A stretch of DNA of 64,000 nt from Streptomyces endophytica (GTDB taxonomy: Bacteria; Actinomycetota; Actinomycetes; Streptomycetales; Streptomycetaceae), in contig NZ_CP110636.1 in assembly GCF_026153355.1 (NCBI RefSeq), positions 5,890,001 through 5,954,000 of the forward strand. The letters are read 5' to 3'. The position numbers were made by a program, and so were the translations under genes. Below are positions 26,957-36,718 of the stretch, one piece after another. Within the stretch, counting starts at the first letter, position 1; each line of letters begins with the position of its first letter. The notes below the pieces were generated by a model. The model was not told the origin of the DNA. It searched no databases and was given only the letters and a program-made list of their open reading frames with translations.

Positions 26957-28215
26957 ACGACGAACGAGACCAGGCAGAGCGCGGACACGTACCAGGAGAA
27001 GAGACCCGCGTGGCCGGCCTGCTTGAACCAGGTGCCGACGTACGGGGCGGTGCCGCCGAAGAGCGCGACGGTGAGGGAGTACGGGAAGCCGATGCCGGCG
27101 GCGCGCACCCGCGCGGGGAAGACCTCGGCGTTCACGGCCGCGGCGACCGCGGTGTAGCCGGTGAGCAGCACCATGCCCGCGCACTGCACCAGCAGCAGGG
27201 AGACGAACGCGTCGGTGACCAGGTGGAGCAGGGGAACCGCGAGGACCGCGAAGCCCAGCGAGAAGCCGAGCAGCAGCGGCTTGCGGCCGATGCGGTCCGA
27301 GAGCAGGCCGCCGAGCGGCTGGAGCAGGGCGAAGAACGCGAGCGAGAGGGTCCCGACGATGAGTGAGTCGCCCTTGTCGAAGCCGGCGTTGACCTGGGCG
27401 TAGGTGGGGAGGTAGGTCGTCCAGGTGTAGTAGGCGATGGTGCCGCCGGCGGTGATGCCGCAGATCAGCAGGGACTGGCGGGGGTGGCGGCGGAGCGCCT
27501 CGAAGAGGCCGGGGCGGTCGCCGGCCTGCTGTTCGGCGCTGCGGGTCTCCTGTGCGCCGCGGCGGATCCACAGGCCCAGGAGGCTCAGCAGCGCACCTCC
27601 GAGGAAGGCCACCCGCCAGCCCCACTGGGCCATCTGCTGTTCGGTGAGCAGCGCGGCGAGCAGCGCCGCCGTGCCGGAGGCCAGGAGCTGGCCGAGGGTC
27701 GTGGAGACGTACTGGAAGCTGGAGAACAGGCCGCGGCGGCCCGGCCCGGCGGACTCAACGAGGAAGGTCGTGGAGGCGGCGAATTCGCCGCCCACGGACA
27801 GCCCCTGGACGAGCCGGGCGAGGACCAGCACCACCGGCGCGAGGAGGCCGGTGGCGGCGTAGGTGGGGGTGAGGGCGACGAGCAGGCTGCCGCCGCCCAT
27901 GAGCAGGATGGTCACGGTCAGTGCGGTGCGCCGGCCGCGGCGGTCGGCAACCGCGCCCATCAGCAGCCCGCCGACCGGCCGCATGAAGAAGCCGACGGCG
28001 AAGACGGCGAAGGTGGAGAGCAGCGGCACCAGGGAGTTGCCGGCGCCCTTGGGAAAGACCTGGTCGGCGAAGTAGACGGCCAGGAAGGAGTACGCGTACC
28101 AGTCGTACCACTCGACGGCGTTGCCTATGGAGGCGGCGGCCAGCTGGCGCAGCCGGGAGGCCGGGCGGCCGCCGTCCGGCGCCCGGTCCGCGGTCAGTGT
28201 TTCGGCGTTCGACAT
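26911..28215 (-). CDS. MHS-family MFS transporter
   Basis: 434-residue major-facilitator transporter of the metabolite:H+ symporter group (KgtP/ShiA-like). The ATG at 28213-28215 follows GGAGGA. ASIGNAVEWYDWYAYSF is the MHS start. ADRRGRRTALT is the loop 2-3 motif, LVQGLSVGGEFAAS the helix 4-5 motif, and DRIGRKPLLLGF its second-half counterpart. It ends LTLPETS, the usual family ending. It is divergent from lutABC across a 121-base gap, so it may import an organic acid such as lactate for that pathway; the substrate is inferred from position only. Confidence 0.85.
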   Translation of the reverse strand: MSNAETLTADRAPDGGRPASRLRQLAAASIGNAVEWYDWYAYSFLAVYFADQVFPKGAGNSLVPLLSTFAVFAVGFFMRPVGGLLMGAVADRRGRRTALTVTILLMGGGSLLVALTPTYAATGLLAPVVLVLARLVQGLSVGGEFAASTTFLVESAGPGRRGLFSSFQYVSTTLGQLLASGTAALLAALLTEQQMAQWGWRVAFLGGALLSLLGLWIRRGAQETRSAEQQAGDRPGLFEALRRHPRQSLLICGITAGGTIAYYTWTTYLPTYAQVNAGFDKGDSLIVGTLSLAFFALLQPLGGLLSDRIGRKPLLLGFSLGFAVLAVPLLHLVTDAFVSLLLVQCAGMVLLTGYTAVAAAVNAEVFPARVRAAGIGFPYSLTVALFGGTAPYVGTWFKQAGHAGLFSWYVSALCLVSFVVYLTLPETSRERLDR

Positions 28216-28336
28216 GGTCCTCCGCTCCGGTTCTTCTCCTCGGCCGGCTGCTGGGGCAGGATGAGCCGACAGGTGATCATGTACCGCGGAAGCGGATGGC
28301 CGCCAGAGGCCGGAGCGGCCGAAAGGAGATGGCAAC

Positions 28337-29178
28337 GTGCGCGTAGCACTGTTCGTCACCTGTATCAACGACCTGCTGCAGCCGCGGACGGGCCGGGCGG
28401 TGGTGACGTTGCTGGAGCGGCTGGGGGTGGAGGTCGGCTTCCCCGAGGAGCAGAGCTGCTGCGGGCAGCCGCAGTTCAACACCGGCTACCGGCATGCGAC
28501 CGAGCCGCTGGTGCGGCGCTTCGACCGGGCGTTCCGGGAGTACGACTACGTGGTCACGCCGTCCGGTTCGTGTGCGGCGATGGTGCGGGACAACTACCCG
28601 CGGATCGGGGCGAAGGCGGCCGCCGAGGGGCGCGGCCGGGAGCTCGCGGAGGCCGCGGCGCTGGCGGTGCCGAAGACGTATGAGCTGACCGAGTTCCTGG
28701 TGGACGTGCTGAAAGTGGAGGACGTCGGCGCGTATTACCCGCATACGGTGACGTATCACCCGACCTGTCACGGGCTGCGGATGCTGGGGCTGGGCGACCG
28801 TCCGTTGCGGCTGCTGCGGCACGTGAAGGGGCTGGAGTTGCGGGAGCTTCCGGGTGCCGAGGAGTGCTGCGGTTTCGGGGGCACGTTCGCGGTGAAGAAC
28901 CCGGCGGTTTCGGTGGCGATGGGCGCCGACAAGGTGCGGCATGTGCTCGGCACCGGGGCGGAGGCGGTGTGCACGGTCGACAACTCGTGTCTGCTGCACA
29001 TCGGCGGCCTGTTGACGCGGCAGGGCGCGGCGGTCCGGCCGGTGCACATCGCGGAGATCCTGGCCGGTACGGAAGCCGGTACGGAGGCCAGTACGGAGGA
29101 GAGCCCCCTACGGATCGCTCGGCGAGAGGTACCGGTACCGGGGACAGTGGGCGCGGGACGGAAGGTGGCGGGCGATGA
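28337..29178 (+). CDS. lutA: Lactate utilisation protein LutA, 3' frameshift
   Basis: CCG-domain protein (LutA/YkgE), part of the LutABC complex that oxidises L-lactate. Two Cys-rich motifs are present: EEQSCCGQPQFN near residue 38 and EECCGFGGTFAVKNP near 177, each typical of heterodisulfide-reductase-like Fe-S sites. GTG 28337-28339 follows AAAGGAG. As printed, the frame runs 300 bases into lutB. One extra C in the run at 29104-29108 ends it at 29176-29178, overlapping the lutB ATG as ATGA, which is the normal coupled arrangement. The tail after HIAEILAG contains TEAG/TEAS repeats. Confidence 0.88.
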
Positions 29179-30676
29179 GTGGGACCTATCTCGGCATGCC
29201 GGCCTTTCCGCGGGCCGCGGCCGGCTCGACGCGGGATGCGCAGTTGCGCGCGAACCTCACGCACGCCACGCACACCATCCGCGACAAGCGGGCCAGGGCC
29301 GTGGCGGAGCTGGACGACTGGGCGCAGTTGCGGGCCGCGGGGGCCGCGGTGAAGGACCGCACGCTGCTCCACCTCGACCGCTATCTGGAGCAGTTGGAGG
29401 CGGCGGTCGTCGCGGCGGGTGGCCGGGTGCACTGGGCGGCCGATGCGGCGGAGGCCAATCGGATCGTCACGGAGCTGGTGCGGGAGACCGGTGAGCGGGA
29501 GGTCGTCAAGGTCAAGTCGATGGCGACGCAGGAGATCGGGCTCAACGAGGCGTTGGAGCGGGCCGGGATCCGGGCGTACGAGACGGATCTGGCGGAGTTG
29601 ATCGTGCAGCTCGGGGAGGATCTGCCGTCGCACATCCTGGTGCCGGCGATCCATCGCAACCGTGCGGAGATCCGTGACATCTTCCGGCGGGAGATGGGCC
29701 GTTGGGGGCGTCCGGCGCCGGAGGGGCTGTCCGATGCGCCGGCGGAGCTGGCGGAGGCGGCGCGGCTGCATCTGCGGGAGAAGTTCCTGACCGCGAAGGT
29801 CGGGATCTCCGGGGCGAATTTCATGGTGGCCGAGACCGGCACGCTGGTGGTGGTGGAGTCGGAGGGCAACGGGCGGATGTGTCTGACCCTGCCGGAGACG
29901 CTGATCTCGGTCGTGGGCATCGAGAAGGTGGTGCCGACGTGGCAGGACCTGGAGATCTTCCTGCAGTTGCTGCCGCGCTCGTCCACCGCGGAGCGGATGA
30001 ATCCGTACACCTCGACGTGGACGGGGACGGTGGACGGGACGGGCCGCGGACGTTCCATCTGGTGCTGCTGGACAACGGGCGGACGGACACGCTCGCCGAT
30101 TCGGTCGGGCGTCAGGCGCTGCGCTGTATCCGTTGTTCGGCGTGTCTCAATGTGTGTCCGGTGTACGAGCGGGCCGGTGGGCATGCCTACGGGTCGCCGT
30201 ATCCGGGGCCCATCGGCGCCATTCTCACGCCGCAACTCCGGGGTTTGGCCGGTCCGTTGGAGGAGTCGCTGCCGTATGCGTCGTCGTTGTGCGGGGCGTG
30301 TTACGAGGTGTGTCCGGTCGCCATCGACATCCCGGAGGTGCTGGTGCATCTGCGCGAGCGGGTCGTGGAGGGCGGTCCGGGTGTCCGGAACGGGGCCCGG
30401 GTGGTACTGAAACCGGCCAAAGGCCATGCCGCGGAGCGGGCGGCGATGCGGGCGGCGTCCTGGGCGTTCGATCATCCGGGGGTGCTGCGCCGCGGGATGC
30501 GGCTGGCGGCGCGGACACGGGGGCTGCATCCGCGGCGGTTGCCGGGGCCGGGGCGGGCCTGGTCGCAGGCCCGTGATCTTCCGGTGGTGCCGCCGGAGTC
30601 GTTCCGTGACTGGTGGCGGCGGACCCGTGGCGGATCGTCCGGCCAGCCGGCGCGTGGGGAAGGAGATGCCGGGTGA
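29175..30676 (+). CDS. lutB: Lactate utilisation protein LutB, frameshifted
   Basis: LUD-domain iron-sulfur protein (LutB/YkgF). First half: AVKDRTLLHLDRYLEQLE, VKSMATQEIGLNEALE, GANFMVAETGTLVVVESEGNGRM and GIEKVVPTWQDLEIFLQLLPRSSTAERMNPY. The frame breaks at the G run 30036-30038; one extra G continues it as GPRTFHLVLLDNGRTDTLAD. The two 4Fe-4S motifs then follow, CIRCSACLNVCPV and CGACYEVCPV. It stops at 30674-30676, overlapping the lutC GTG. The start at 29175 forms ATGA with the end of lutA. Together LutABC replace flavin L-lactate dehydrogenases. Confidence 0.9.
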
Positions 30677-31359
30677 GCAGCAGGGATGTGGTGTTGGCGC
30701 GGGTGCGGCGGGCGCTCTCCGAGGGGCCGCGGGGCGGCGGGCCGGGCGGCGCGGGGCCGGGTGAGCCGCCGTTGGTGCGTGACTACCGGCGGGTGCACGG
30801 GGTGCGTACGGCGGCGGAGACGGTGGATCTGCTGGCCGAGAACCTGGCGGATTACCGCGCGTTGGTGCACCGCAGTGATGCGGCCGGGCTGCCGGCGCTG
30901 ATCGGCCGGCTGCTGGCGGAGCGGGGTGCGCGGAGAGTGGTGGTGCCGCGGGGGCTGGAGCCGGGGTGGCTCGCCGAGGTGGGGGCGGAGGTGGTCGAGG
31001 ACCGTGCGGAGCAGACGGCGCGGGAGCTGGATGCGGTGGACAGTGCGGTGACGGGGTGCGCGCTGGCGATCGCGGAGACCGGCACGCTCGTCCTGGATGG
31101 CGGGCCTGACCAGGGGCGACGGCGGATCACGCTGGTGCCGGATCATCATGTGTGCGTGGTCCGGGCGCCCGGGCAGGTGGTCGGGTCGGTGCCCGAGGCG
31201 TTGCCGCGGCTGGTTCCCGGGCGGCCGCTGACGTGGATTTCCGGGCCTTCGGCCACCAGTGACATCGAGTTGGACCGGGTGGAGGGGGTGCACGGTCCGC
31301 GGACGCTGGAGGTGGTTCTGGTCGAGGCGGCCGGGGGCGAGGGCGCGGGCGGGGGCTGA
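30673..31359 (+). CDS. lutC: Lactate utilisation protein LutC (LUD domain)
   Basis: LUD-domain protein of about 228 residues, third subunit of the LutABC system. The GTG at 30673-30675 follows AAGGAG at a spacing of seven and overlaps the stop of lutB. Conserved parts: VLARVRRAL at the start, ETVDLLAENLADYRA, VVVPRGLEPGW, GCALAIAETGTLVLDGG, RITLVPDHHVCVV and SATSDIELDRVEGVHGPRTLEVVLV, the usual end. No LutR/LldR-type regulator gene is adjacent. Confidence 0.9.
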   Translation: MSSRDVVLARVRRALSEGPRGGGPGGAGPGEPPLVRDYRRVHGVRTAAETVDLLAENLADYRALVHRSDAAGLPALIGRLLAERGARRVVVPRGLEPGWLAEVGAEVVEDRAEQTARELDAVDSAVTGCALAIAETGTLVLDGGPDQGRRRITLVPDHHVCVVRAPGQVVGSVPEALPRLVPGRPLTWISGPSATSDIELDRVEGVHGPRTLEVVLVEAAGGEGAGGG

Positions 31360-31495
31360 GGGGCGGGTCCCGCGGGTGGCCGGAGGGCGACCGCGACAGG
31401 TGTGCGACCCGTTGTCAGTGGGGATTCCTACACTGATCGGGATGTCTTTCGCACGCTCGGTGCGGGGGCCGGCGCCCGGGGGGAGGGAGCGGACC

Positions 31496-32893
31496 ATGCT
31501 GCGGCAGGAGGTCAGCGCACGGCGTTCCGGCGTGGCCGGGGGCGGGTCCGCGCCGGTTCCGGGGCCGCCGCCCTCGTCCGCCGGGCCGCCGTCGGCTCCG
31601 TCCCGGCTGCTGACGTGGCTGGCGCGGCTGGGCGTGCCGGCGGCGGCGTTCGCGGTGTTCCAGACGCTGGTGGGGATCCTGCCGCAGAATCTGGCCGGTG
31701 AGGCGGCGCGGTACTGCCTGGCGGCGACGGCCGGGGTCGGGGTGGGTGCGGTGGTGTGGCTGTCGGCGGCGCTGGTGCGGACCCGGGCCGCGGCCGCGGC
31801 GGGTGCCGGGTGCCGCCGCCGGGGCCGGTGGCCTCGCCGGCGGGTTCGCTGCCGGAGTTGATGGACGGTGCGTACGCGGCGTTACGGCGCGGGCTGTCGG
31901 TGATCGAGGTGCCCGGTCACGGTCCGTTGACGGGCTGGCCGCATTCCCTGGCGGAGTACGAACCGCCGGTGCATCCGACGGCGTTCGGCACGGCGTACGG
32001 GCTGCATCTGCTGCTGGACATCGCGCCGTTCGACGGGCGGATACGCGCGGGCGAGGTGGCGGAGACGTTGTGGCGGCTGCGGCTTCCGGGAGGTGGCTGG
32101 GCGGCGCGTTCGCAGGGCAGTGGGGCGCGTCCGGAGGTGACCGCGGTGGTGTTGGGGGCGCTGGCCCGGGCGGGTGCGGATCCCCGGCTGCTGGAGGCCG
32201 AGATCCATTCCTGTGAGGCCTTGCTGGATCCGGATCATGACGCGTTCGGTCTGGCGAACACCTACGTGGTGACGAATGTGCTGCGGGGGCTGTTGCGTGC
32301 GGCGCCGGCTTCGGCGTCGCTGGGCGGACTGCGGGCGGTGCTGGTCAACGGTGCCACGGGTGATCCGGGCGGGGTCATCACCGTTGCTGGGGCGCGGCGT
32401 TGGCGACGGGTCGGGGCAATCCGGCGCCGTCGGCGGTGCACACGGCGCGGGCGGTGGTGACGCTGGACCGGGCCGCGCGGGTGCTGGGTGAGGACGCCCG
32501 GCAGCGTGCGGTGCGGGAGGAGGGGCTGCGCTGGTTGCTGGCGGGGGCGGCGCTGCCGGGGGCGGGTGCGGCCGATCTGGCGAACTGCCAGGAGGAGGTG
32601 CGGCGGCCGGGTCAGGACGATCCGCTGCATCAGGAGCTGTTGTCGGTGCGGCATTTCGGGGCGGCGTGGGTGGCGCGGGCGCTGATGACGGACGGGGCGC
32701 GGCAGATCGCGGCCGAGGGGTGGGGCTGCCGGCGTGGGAGGCCCAGCTGGGCGCCGCGGTGGCGCGGGTGCGGGCCATGCAGCGGGGCGGGGTGTGGCGT
32801 TGGGACGACGGGCCGATGGGCAATCCGGTGTGGATGGCGTATCAGGGGCTGTCGGTGCTGCGGCGGTATGCGCTGATGTCCTACCGGCCGTGA
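31496..32893 (+). CDS. Membrane-anchored prenyltransferase/terpene cyclase-like protein, three frameshifts
   Basis: About 465 residues once three breaks are mended. It starts with a Pro/Ser-rich tail, then two membrane helices (LGVPAAAFAVFQTLVGIL and YCLAATAGVGVGAVVWLSAALV). A helical domain with repeated GGGW, GHHRCWGAAL and GGVWRWDDGP type elements follows, reminiscent of the alpha/alpha barrel of prenyltransferase/squalene-cyclase repeats. I do not see a DCTAE or DXDD catalytic motif, so enzyme activity is uncertain. Breaks, each mended by one G: 31808-31810, 32371-32374, 32717-32720. The ATG at 31496 has GGAGGGAG upstream; 31442 is another ATG. It is followed by a cupin gene in the same direction. 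Confidence 0.5.
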
Positions 32894-32953
32894 GGCGGGT
32901 GGGGTGCGGGACCTGGCGGGCCGGCGTGCGGTGCCGGTGGACGGGAGGCGGAG

Positions 32954-33682
32954 ATGCGGGTCGAGGAGGTTCGGCGGCTGCTGGAGGACCGGCTGGGTGG
33001 TGGGGCGCGGCCGCCGTCGCCCGAGTCGGCGCGTGCGGTGGTGGCCGAGCTGGCGCGGCCGGAGGTGCTGGGTCCGCTGGTGCGCCGATTATCCGCGGGT
33101 GCGGTGGACCTTCCGGAGTGCACGCGGCTGTCGTACCGGCATGTGCTGGGTTTCGACAAGCTGTTGTTGTTGTCGGGTGCGCCGCGGTTCATGTTGCGGG
33201 TGCATGTCTGGCCCGGCGCGGTGGGCGCGGAGCCGGAGGACATCCACAACCACCGTTGTGTGATCGCGTCGGCGGTGGTGCGGGGCCGGGTGCGGATGGA
33301 GTGCTACGAACCGGCGGTGGAGGGGGTGCCGGCGGTGGTGTACCGGGAGACGATCGACGGGCCGGGCGGGGCGTGGCGGTTGCTGCGGGTCGGTGAGTCC
33401 CGGCTCCATCTCGTGCGTGCGGAGCGGTACGGGGCGGGTCGGAGTTACGGGCTCGACGCCCGTACGCTGCACCGGGTGGTGAGCGAGGAGCCGACGGTGA
33501 CGTTGTTCCTGGAGACCGCCCCGCAGCGCTCGGTGACCGATGTGTACGTCAGGGTGCCCGGCCGGGCCGGCGGGGTCAGCGGCGGCCGCGCCGGGCGGGC
33601 CGCTCCGCCGCCCAAGACTCCCCTCGCACCGGCCGTGTATCTTGCCGAACTCGACGCGCTGGCACGCTCTTTGGGCTGGTGA
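32954..33682 (+). CDS. Cupin-fold protein, cysteine dioxygenase-like
   Basis: About 242 residues with a cupin pattern. RVHVWPG, then HNHRCVIASAVVRGRVRMECYEP holds the HxH metal-type motif, and LDARTLHRVV has the later His. These resemble cysteine dioxygenase/AraC-cupin folds; a substrate cannot be named. The ATG at 32954 follows GGGAGGCGG. It is 60 bases downstream of the cyclase-like gene and probably in the same transcript. Its 3' end overlaps the convergent NUDIX gene by about 107 bases. Confidence 0.65.
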   Translation: MRVEEVRRLLEDRLGGGARPPSPESARAVVAELARPEVLGPLVRRLSAGAVDLPECTRLSYRHVLGFDKLLLLSGAPRFMLRVHVWPGAVGAEPEDIHNHRCVIASAVVRGRVRMECYEPAVEGVPAVVYRETIDGPGGAWRLLRVGESRLHLVRAERYGAGRSYGLDARTLHRVVSEEPTVTLFLETAPQRSVTDVYVRVPGRAGGVSGGRAGRAAPPPKTPLAPAVYLAELDALARSLGW

Positions 33683-34166
33683 AGGGGGTGGGGGCGAGGC
33701 CCTGGTAGCCGTAGCGGGCGGTCATGGCGCGCAGTCCGGAGGCGTCGAGCCGGCCGCCGAAGACCTGGCGGATGACACCGAGGTTGTAGGCGTCGACGCC
33801 GGCGTCGGCGAGTTCGGCGGGCCGGGCCCAGCGGTATGCCTGGTCGGGGCTGGGCAGGACGACGTCGAGGGTCAGTGGCCGGACGAGGAAGTTCTCCTGG
33901 TGGTTACGGACCCGCCGGCCCTGGTAGTCGCTGAGGAAGCTGGCGGATCCGGTGTGGGCGACGATCGCGCCGAGGAGTCCGGTTTCTTCCTTGAGCTCGC
34001 GCAGTGCGCCGGCTTCGGGGCTCTCCCCCGGTTCCAGTTTGCCGCAGGGGACGCCCCATGCGCCGGGCAGGAAGCGTTCGCGGTAGCTGCGGCGGACGAT
34101 CAGCACGCGGCCGTTGTGGACCACCACTGCCGCGGCGAGATGAGGGTGGGCTGCTGTCTGGTTCAT
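33576..34166 (-). CDS. NUDIX hydrolase
   Basis: NUDIX pyrophosphohydrolase of about 196 residues. The box is canonical: GKLEPGESPEAGALRELKEETG (G-x5-E-x7-RE-L-x-EE-x-G) near residues 40-62. The N-terminal strand AAAVVVHNGRVLIVRRS and WGVPCGKLEPG are typical. The substrate (nucleoside or other diphosphate) is unknown. The ATG at 34164-34166 behind GAGAAG removes a long unsupported N-terminal read. Convergent with the cupin gene, it overlaps its end. A tail after GYQGLAPTPF may not be real. Confidence 0.82.
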   Translation of the reverse strand: MNQTAAHPHLAAAVVVHNGRVLIVRRSYRERFLPGAWGVPCGKLEPGESPEAGALRELKEETGLLGAIVAHTGSASFLSDYQGRRVRNHQENFLVRPLTLDVVLPSPDQAYRWARPAELADAGVDAYNLGVIRQVFGGRLDASGLRAMTARYGYQGLAPTPFTSPKSVPARRVRQDTRPVRGESWAAERPARRGRR

Positions 34167-34455
34167 CGCACTTCTCGCATTCCGAGAGGACGGGCGGCCC
34201 GGACTTCTCGTCGACGAGAGGACGGGCGGCAGGCCCGTGGCGGACGTCCACCGTACCGGCCGGTGCTGCGGGGCGGACCGGGCGCGGCGGCGTGGCGAAC
34301 GGTGAACAGGCGTACGGGGGGCTCGCATTGGCGGCGTGCGGTGTGCACCCCTTCAGCCGCACCGGCCGGCGTCGCCGGCGGCCCCCGACGGCGGCCCCCA
34401 ACCGACGGTCGCACGCCCAGTTCGGCCGCCCGGTTGGGCCGCTCAGCCCGGCCGC

Positions 34456-35097
34456 TCAGTTCGGTTGCTCACCTCGGCCGCTCAGCTCGGCCGCCCAGTT
34501 CGGTTGCTCTTCCTGCGCGGGTAGCGGCAGCAGGCTGCCGCTCCAGCGCCGTTCGTCGTCCCGGGGCGGCGTGACGCGCAGCCCGAAGGCGTTCTCCGCG
34601 AGAGCCAGGACGCCGTGCACCGGCGCCGGCTGCCCGGGGAGGAGACCGAGCGGGCGCATGAACTCGTCGAGCCGCCGGGGGTCCAGGCCGGTCGGGTCGA
34701 TCGGCTCAAGGGTGTGGAAGTCGACGACGATGCCGCCGTCCACCGCGTACGTGAACCAGTGCATGGGCTTCTCGTTGTAGTGCAGGGCGACGGCCTCCGT
34801 GCCGTGCGAGACCGCGCGCAGGATCCTCGCGTCCAGCCCGTGGCTGCCGCCCTGCTCCCATGCCCAGGACCACTCGCCGTCGGTGCCGGTCGTCACCACC
34901 GGCTCGTCCTCGTCGAGCAGGGTGTCGCCGAACTCGTCGGCGAGGCCCACGGGATCGCGCAGGGCCAAGGTGTCCGGGTCGATCCCCATCCGTGCCAGCA
35001 ACTCCGTGGGAGACAACCCCTTGCCGAAGGTCAGCGTGTAGAAGGGGAGGTCCGCACGGAGGGGGTCCAGCCCACGACCTGCGCCTGTACTCGTCAT
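34456..35097 (-). CDS. DUF6461 family protein
   Basis: About 213 residues matching the actinobacterial DUF6461 pattern: DLPFYTLTFGKGLSPTELLARMG, EWSWAWEQGGSHGLDARILRAVSHGTEAVALHYNEKPMHWFTYAVDG, DFHTLEPIDPTGLDPRRLDEFMRPLGL and ALAENAFGLRVT. The function is unknown. The ATG at 35095-35097 gives the usual start; the long upstream read in this frame is an antisense shadow of the esterase gene. It is divergent from the esterase, with a strong palindrome in between. Confidence 0.8.
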   Translation of the reverse strand: MTSTGAGRGLDPLRADLPFYTLTFGKGLSPTELLARMGIDPDTLALRDPVGLADEFGDTLLDEDEPVVTTGTDGEWSWAWEQGGSHGLDARILRAVSHGTEAVALHYNEKPMHWFTYAVDGGIVVDFHTLEPIDPTGLDPRRLDEFMRPLGLLPGQPAPVHGVLALAENAFGLRVTPPRDDERRWSGSLLPLPAQEEQPNWAAELSGRGEQPN

Positions 35098-35260
35098 ACC
35101 GGGGATCCTGTCACGCCGCACCGACCCGCACGCCGACGCCTCGGCCCGGGAGTTCGAGGGCCGACCCGAGCCGATCCACCTCCACGTCGGGTACCCGGGG
35201 ATCGGCGGCCAAACCCCGAACCGCCGCCCAGGAGCCGGGCGTCGCTTGCGCAGGCTGACC

Positions 35261-35297
35261 CTGGCATGCGTAGGTACGCGATCCCTACGCATGCCAG
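35261..35297. promoter_or_regulatory. Perfect 14-bp palindrome in divergent promoter region
   Basis: CTGGCATGCGTAGG at 35261-35274 and its exact complement at 35284-35297, with a 9-base loop. It lies between two divergent genes (DUF6461 and the SGNH esterase), so a terminator makes little sense and a regulator-binding site is more likely. No T tract follows. Confidence 0.55.
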
Positions 35298-35376
35298 AGG
35301 GCTGGGTGGGCCACGCGCCGCTCAGCAGACTCGCTGTCATCGCCACCGGGCGATCGACGGAGAGAGGCGGCAGACC

Positions 35377-36626
35377 ATGGAGCAGACCGTGAACGGCCAC
35401 AGCAACGCCGACGACCACAGCAACGCCGACGACCACGACACCAGCAACGACCACCGTGACGCCAACTCGCCGTACTGGCAGGCAGGTTGGGCGGCCTCCG
35501 TGCAGCGCCCCAGTGTGGGGTTCCACGAGAACTGGGCGCTGGAGGGGTTCGCGGAGCAGACGGTGCGCCAGGTGGTGCGGGTCACCGGTTCCGGTTCGGC
35601 GGCGCGGATCGTGCTGTCGAACCGGTACGGGGCCGGGCCGCTGGAGGTGGCCGGCGCGACCCTGGCCCGTACCGGGGAGGGTGCCGGGGTGCGGGAGGGG
35701 ACGGTGCGGCGGCTCACGTTCGGCGGGGCGGCGGGGGTCCGGATTCCGGCGGGCGGGGAGGTGCGCAGTGATGCCGTCGAGGTGGCGGTGGCGCCGTTCG
35801 AGTCGCTGACGGTGTCGCTGTACTTCGCGCGGCCGACGGGGCCCGCGACCTTCCACGCGCAGGCGTATGCCACGGCGTACCGCGCGCCCGGGGACCGGCT
35901 GACGGCCACGGACCCGGCGGTGTTCGGGGAGACGACGGTGTCGTGGTACTTCCTCGCGGCGGTGGAGCTGGCGGACGGCGGGCCGGCGCGGCGGGACACG
36001 GTGGTGGTGTTCGGTGATTCGCTCACCGACGGTTTCGGCTCGACGGTCGACGGCAACCGGCGCTATGCGGACGCGCTGGCCGAGCGGCTCGCGGGGCAGG
36101 GCCGGGTGCGGCCGGTGCTCAACCAGGGCATCGGCGGGAATCTGCTGCTGAGCGATTCGGCGTGGTTCGGGGAGCGGGCGGTGGGGCGGTTCCGGCGGGA
36201 TGTGCTGGACCGGCCGGGTGTGCGGTCGGTGGTGGTGCTGGTGGGGCTGAACGACATCGGGTTCAGCGAGGTCGATCTGCCGACGTACAAGCCGGATACG
36301 GACCGGTCCGTGGAGGAACTGATCGCCGGTTACCGCGAGTTGATCGATGATGCGCGGGCGGCGGGGGTGCGGATCGTCGGGGGGACGATCATGCCGTTCA
36401 AGGGGCGGAGTACCACACGCCGGGTGCGGAGGCGAAGCGGCGGAAGGTGAACGACTGGATGCGGACGTCGGGCGAGTTCGATGCGGTCGCGGACTTCGCG
36501 GCGGCGCTGGCGGAGCCGGGGGATCCGGAGACGCTGGCGGCGCGCTTCGACAGCGGTGACCACAAGCATCCCGGTGACGAGGGGTACCGGGTGATGGCCG
36601 AGGCGGTGGATCTCGCGGCGCTGTGA
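35377..36626 (+). CDS. SGNH/GDSL esterase, frameshifted near the end
   Basis: About 416 residues. It starts with an Asn/Asp/His-rich stretch (SNADDH repeats), then a beta-rich accessory region, then the SGNH hydrolase domain. Block I is VVVFGDSLTDGF with the nucleophile Ser, GIGGNLLL is block II, VVLVGLNDIGF (Asn) block III, and SGDHKHPGDEGY block V with Asp/His. The frame is lost after MPFKG. One extra G in the run at 36402-36405 restores AEYHTPGAEAKRRKVNDW and the final block, stopping at 36624-36626. There is no signal peptide, so it is probably cytoplasmic or released another way. ATG 35377 follows GGAGAGAGG. Confidence 0.85.
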
Positions 36627-36718
36627 CGGCGGCGGGTGGCCGGGGAGGGCCCGGGGAAGGGCAGGAGTGGGGGCGGCGGCCGCCCCGACCGGTCAACCGG
36701 CCGCCGCCACTCCGGATG

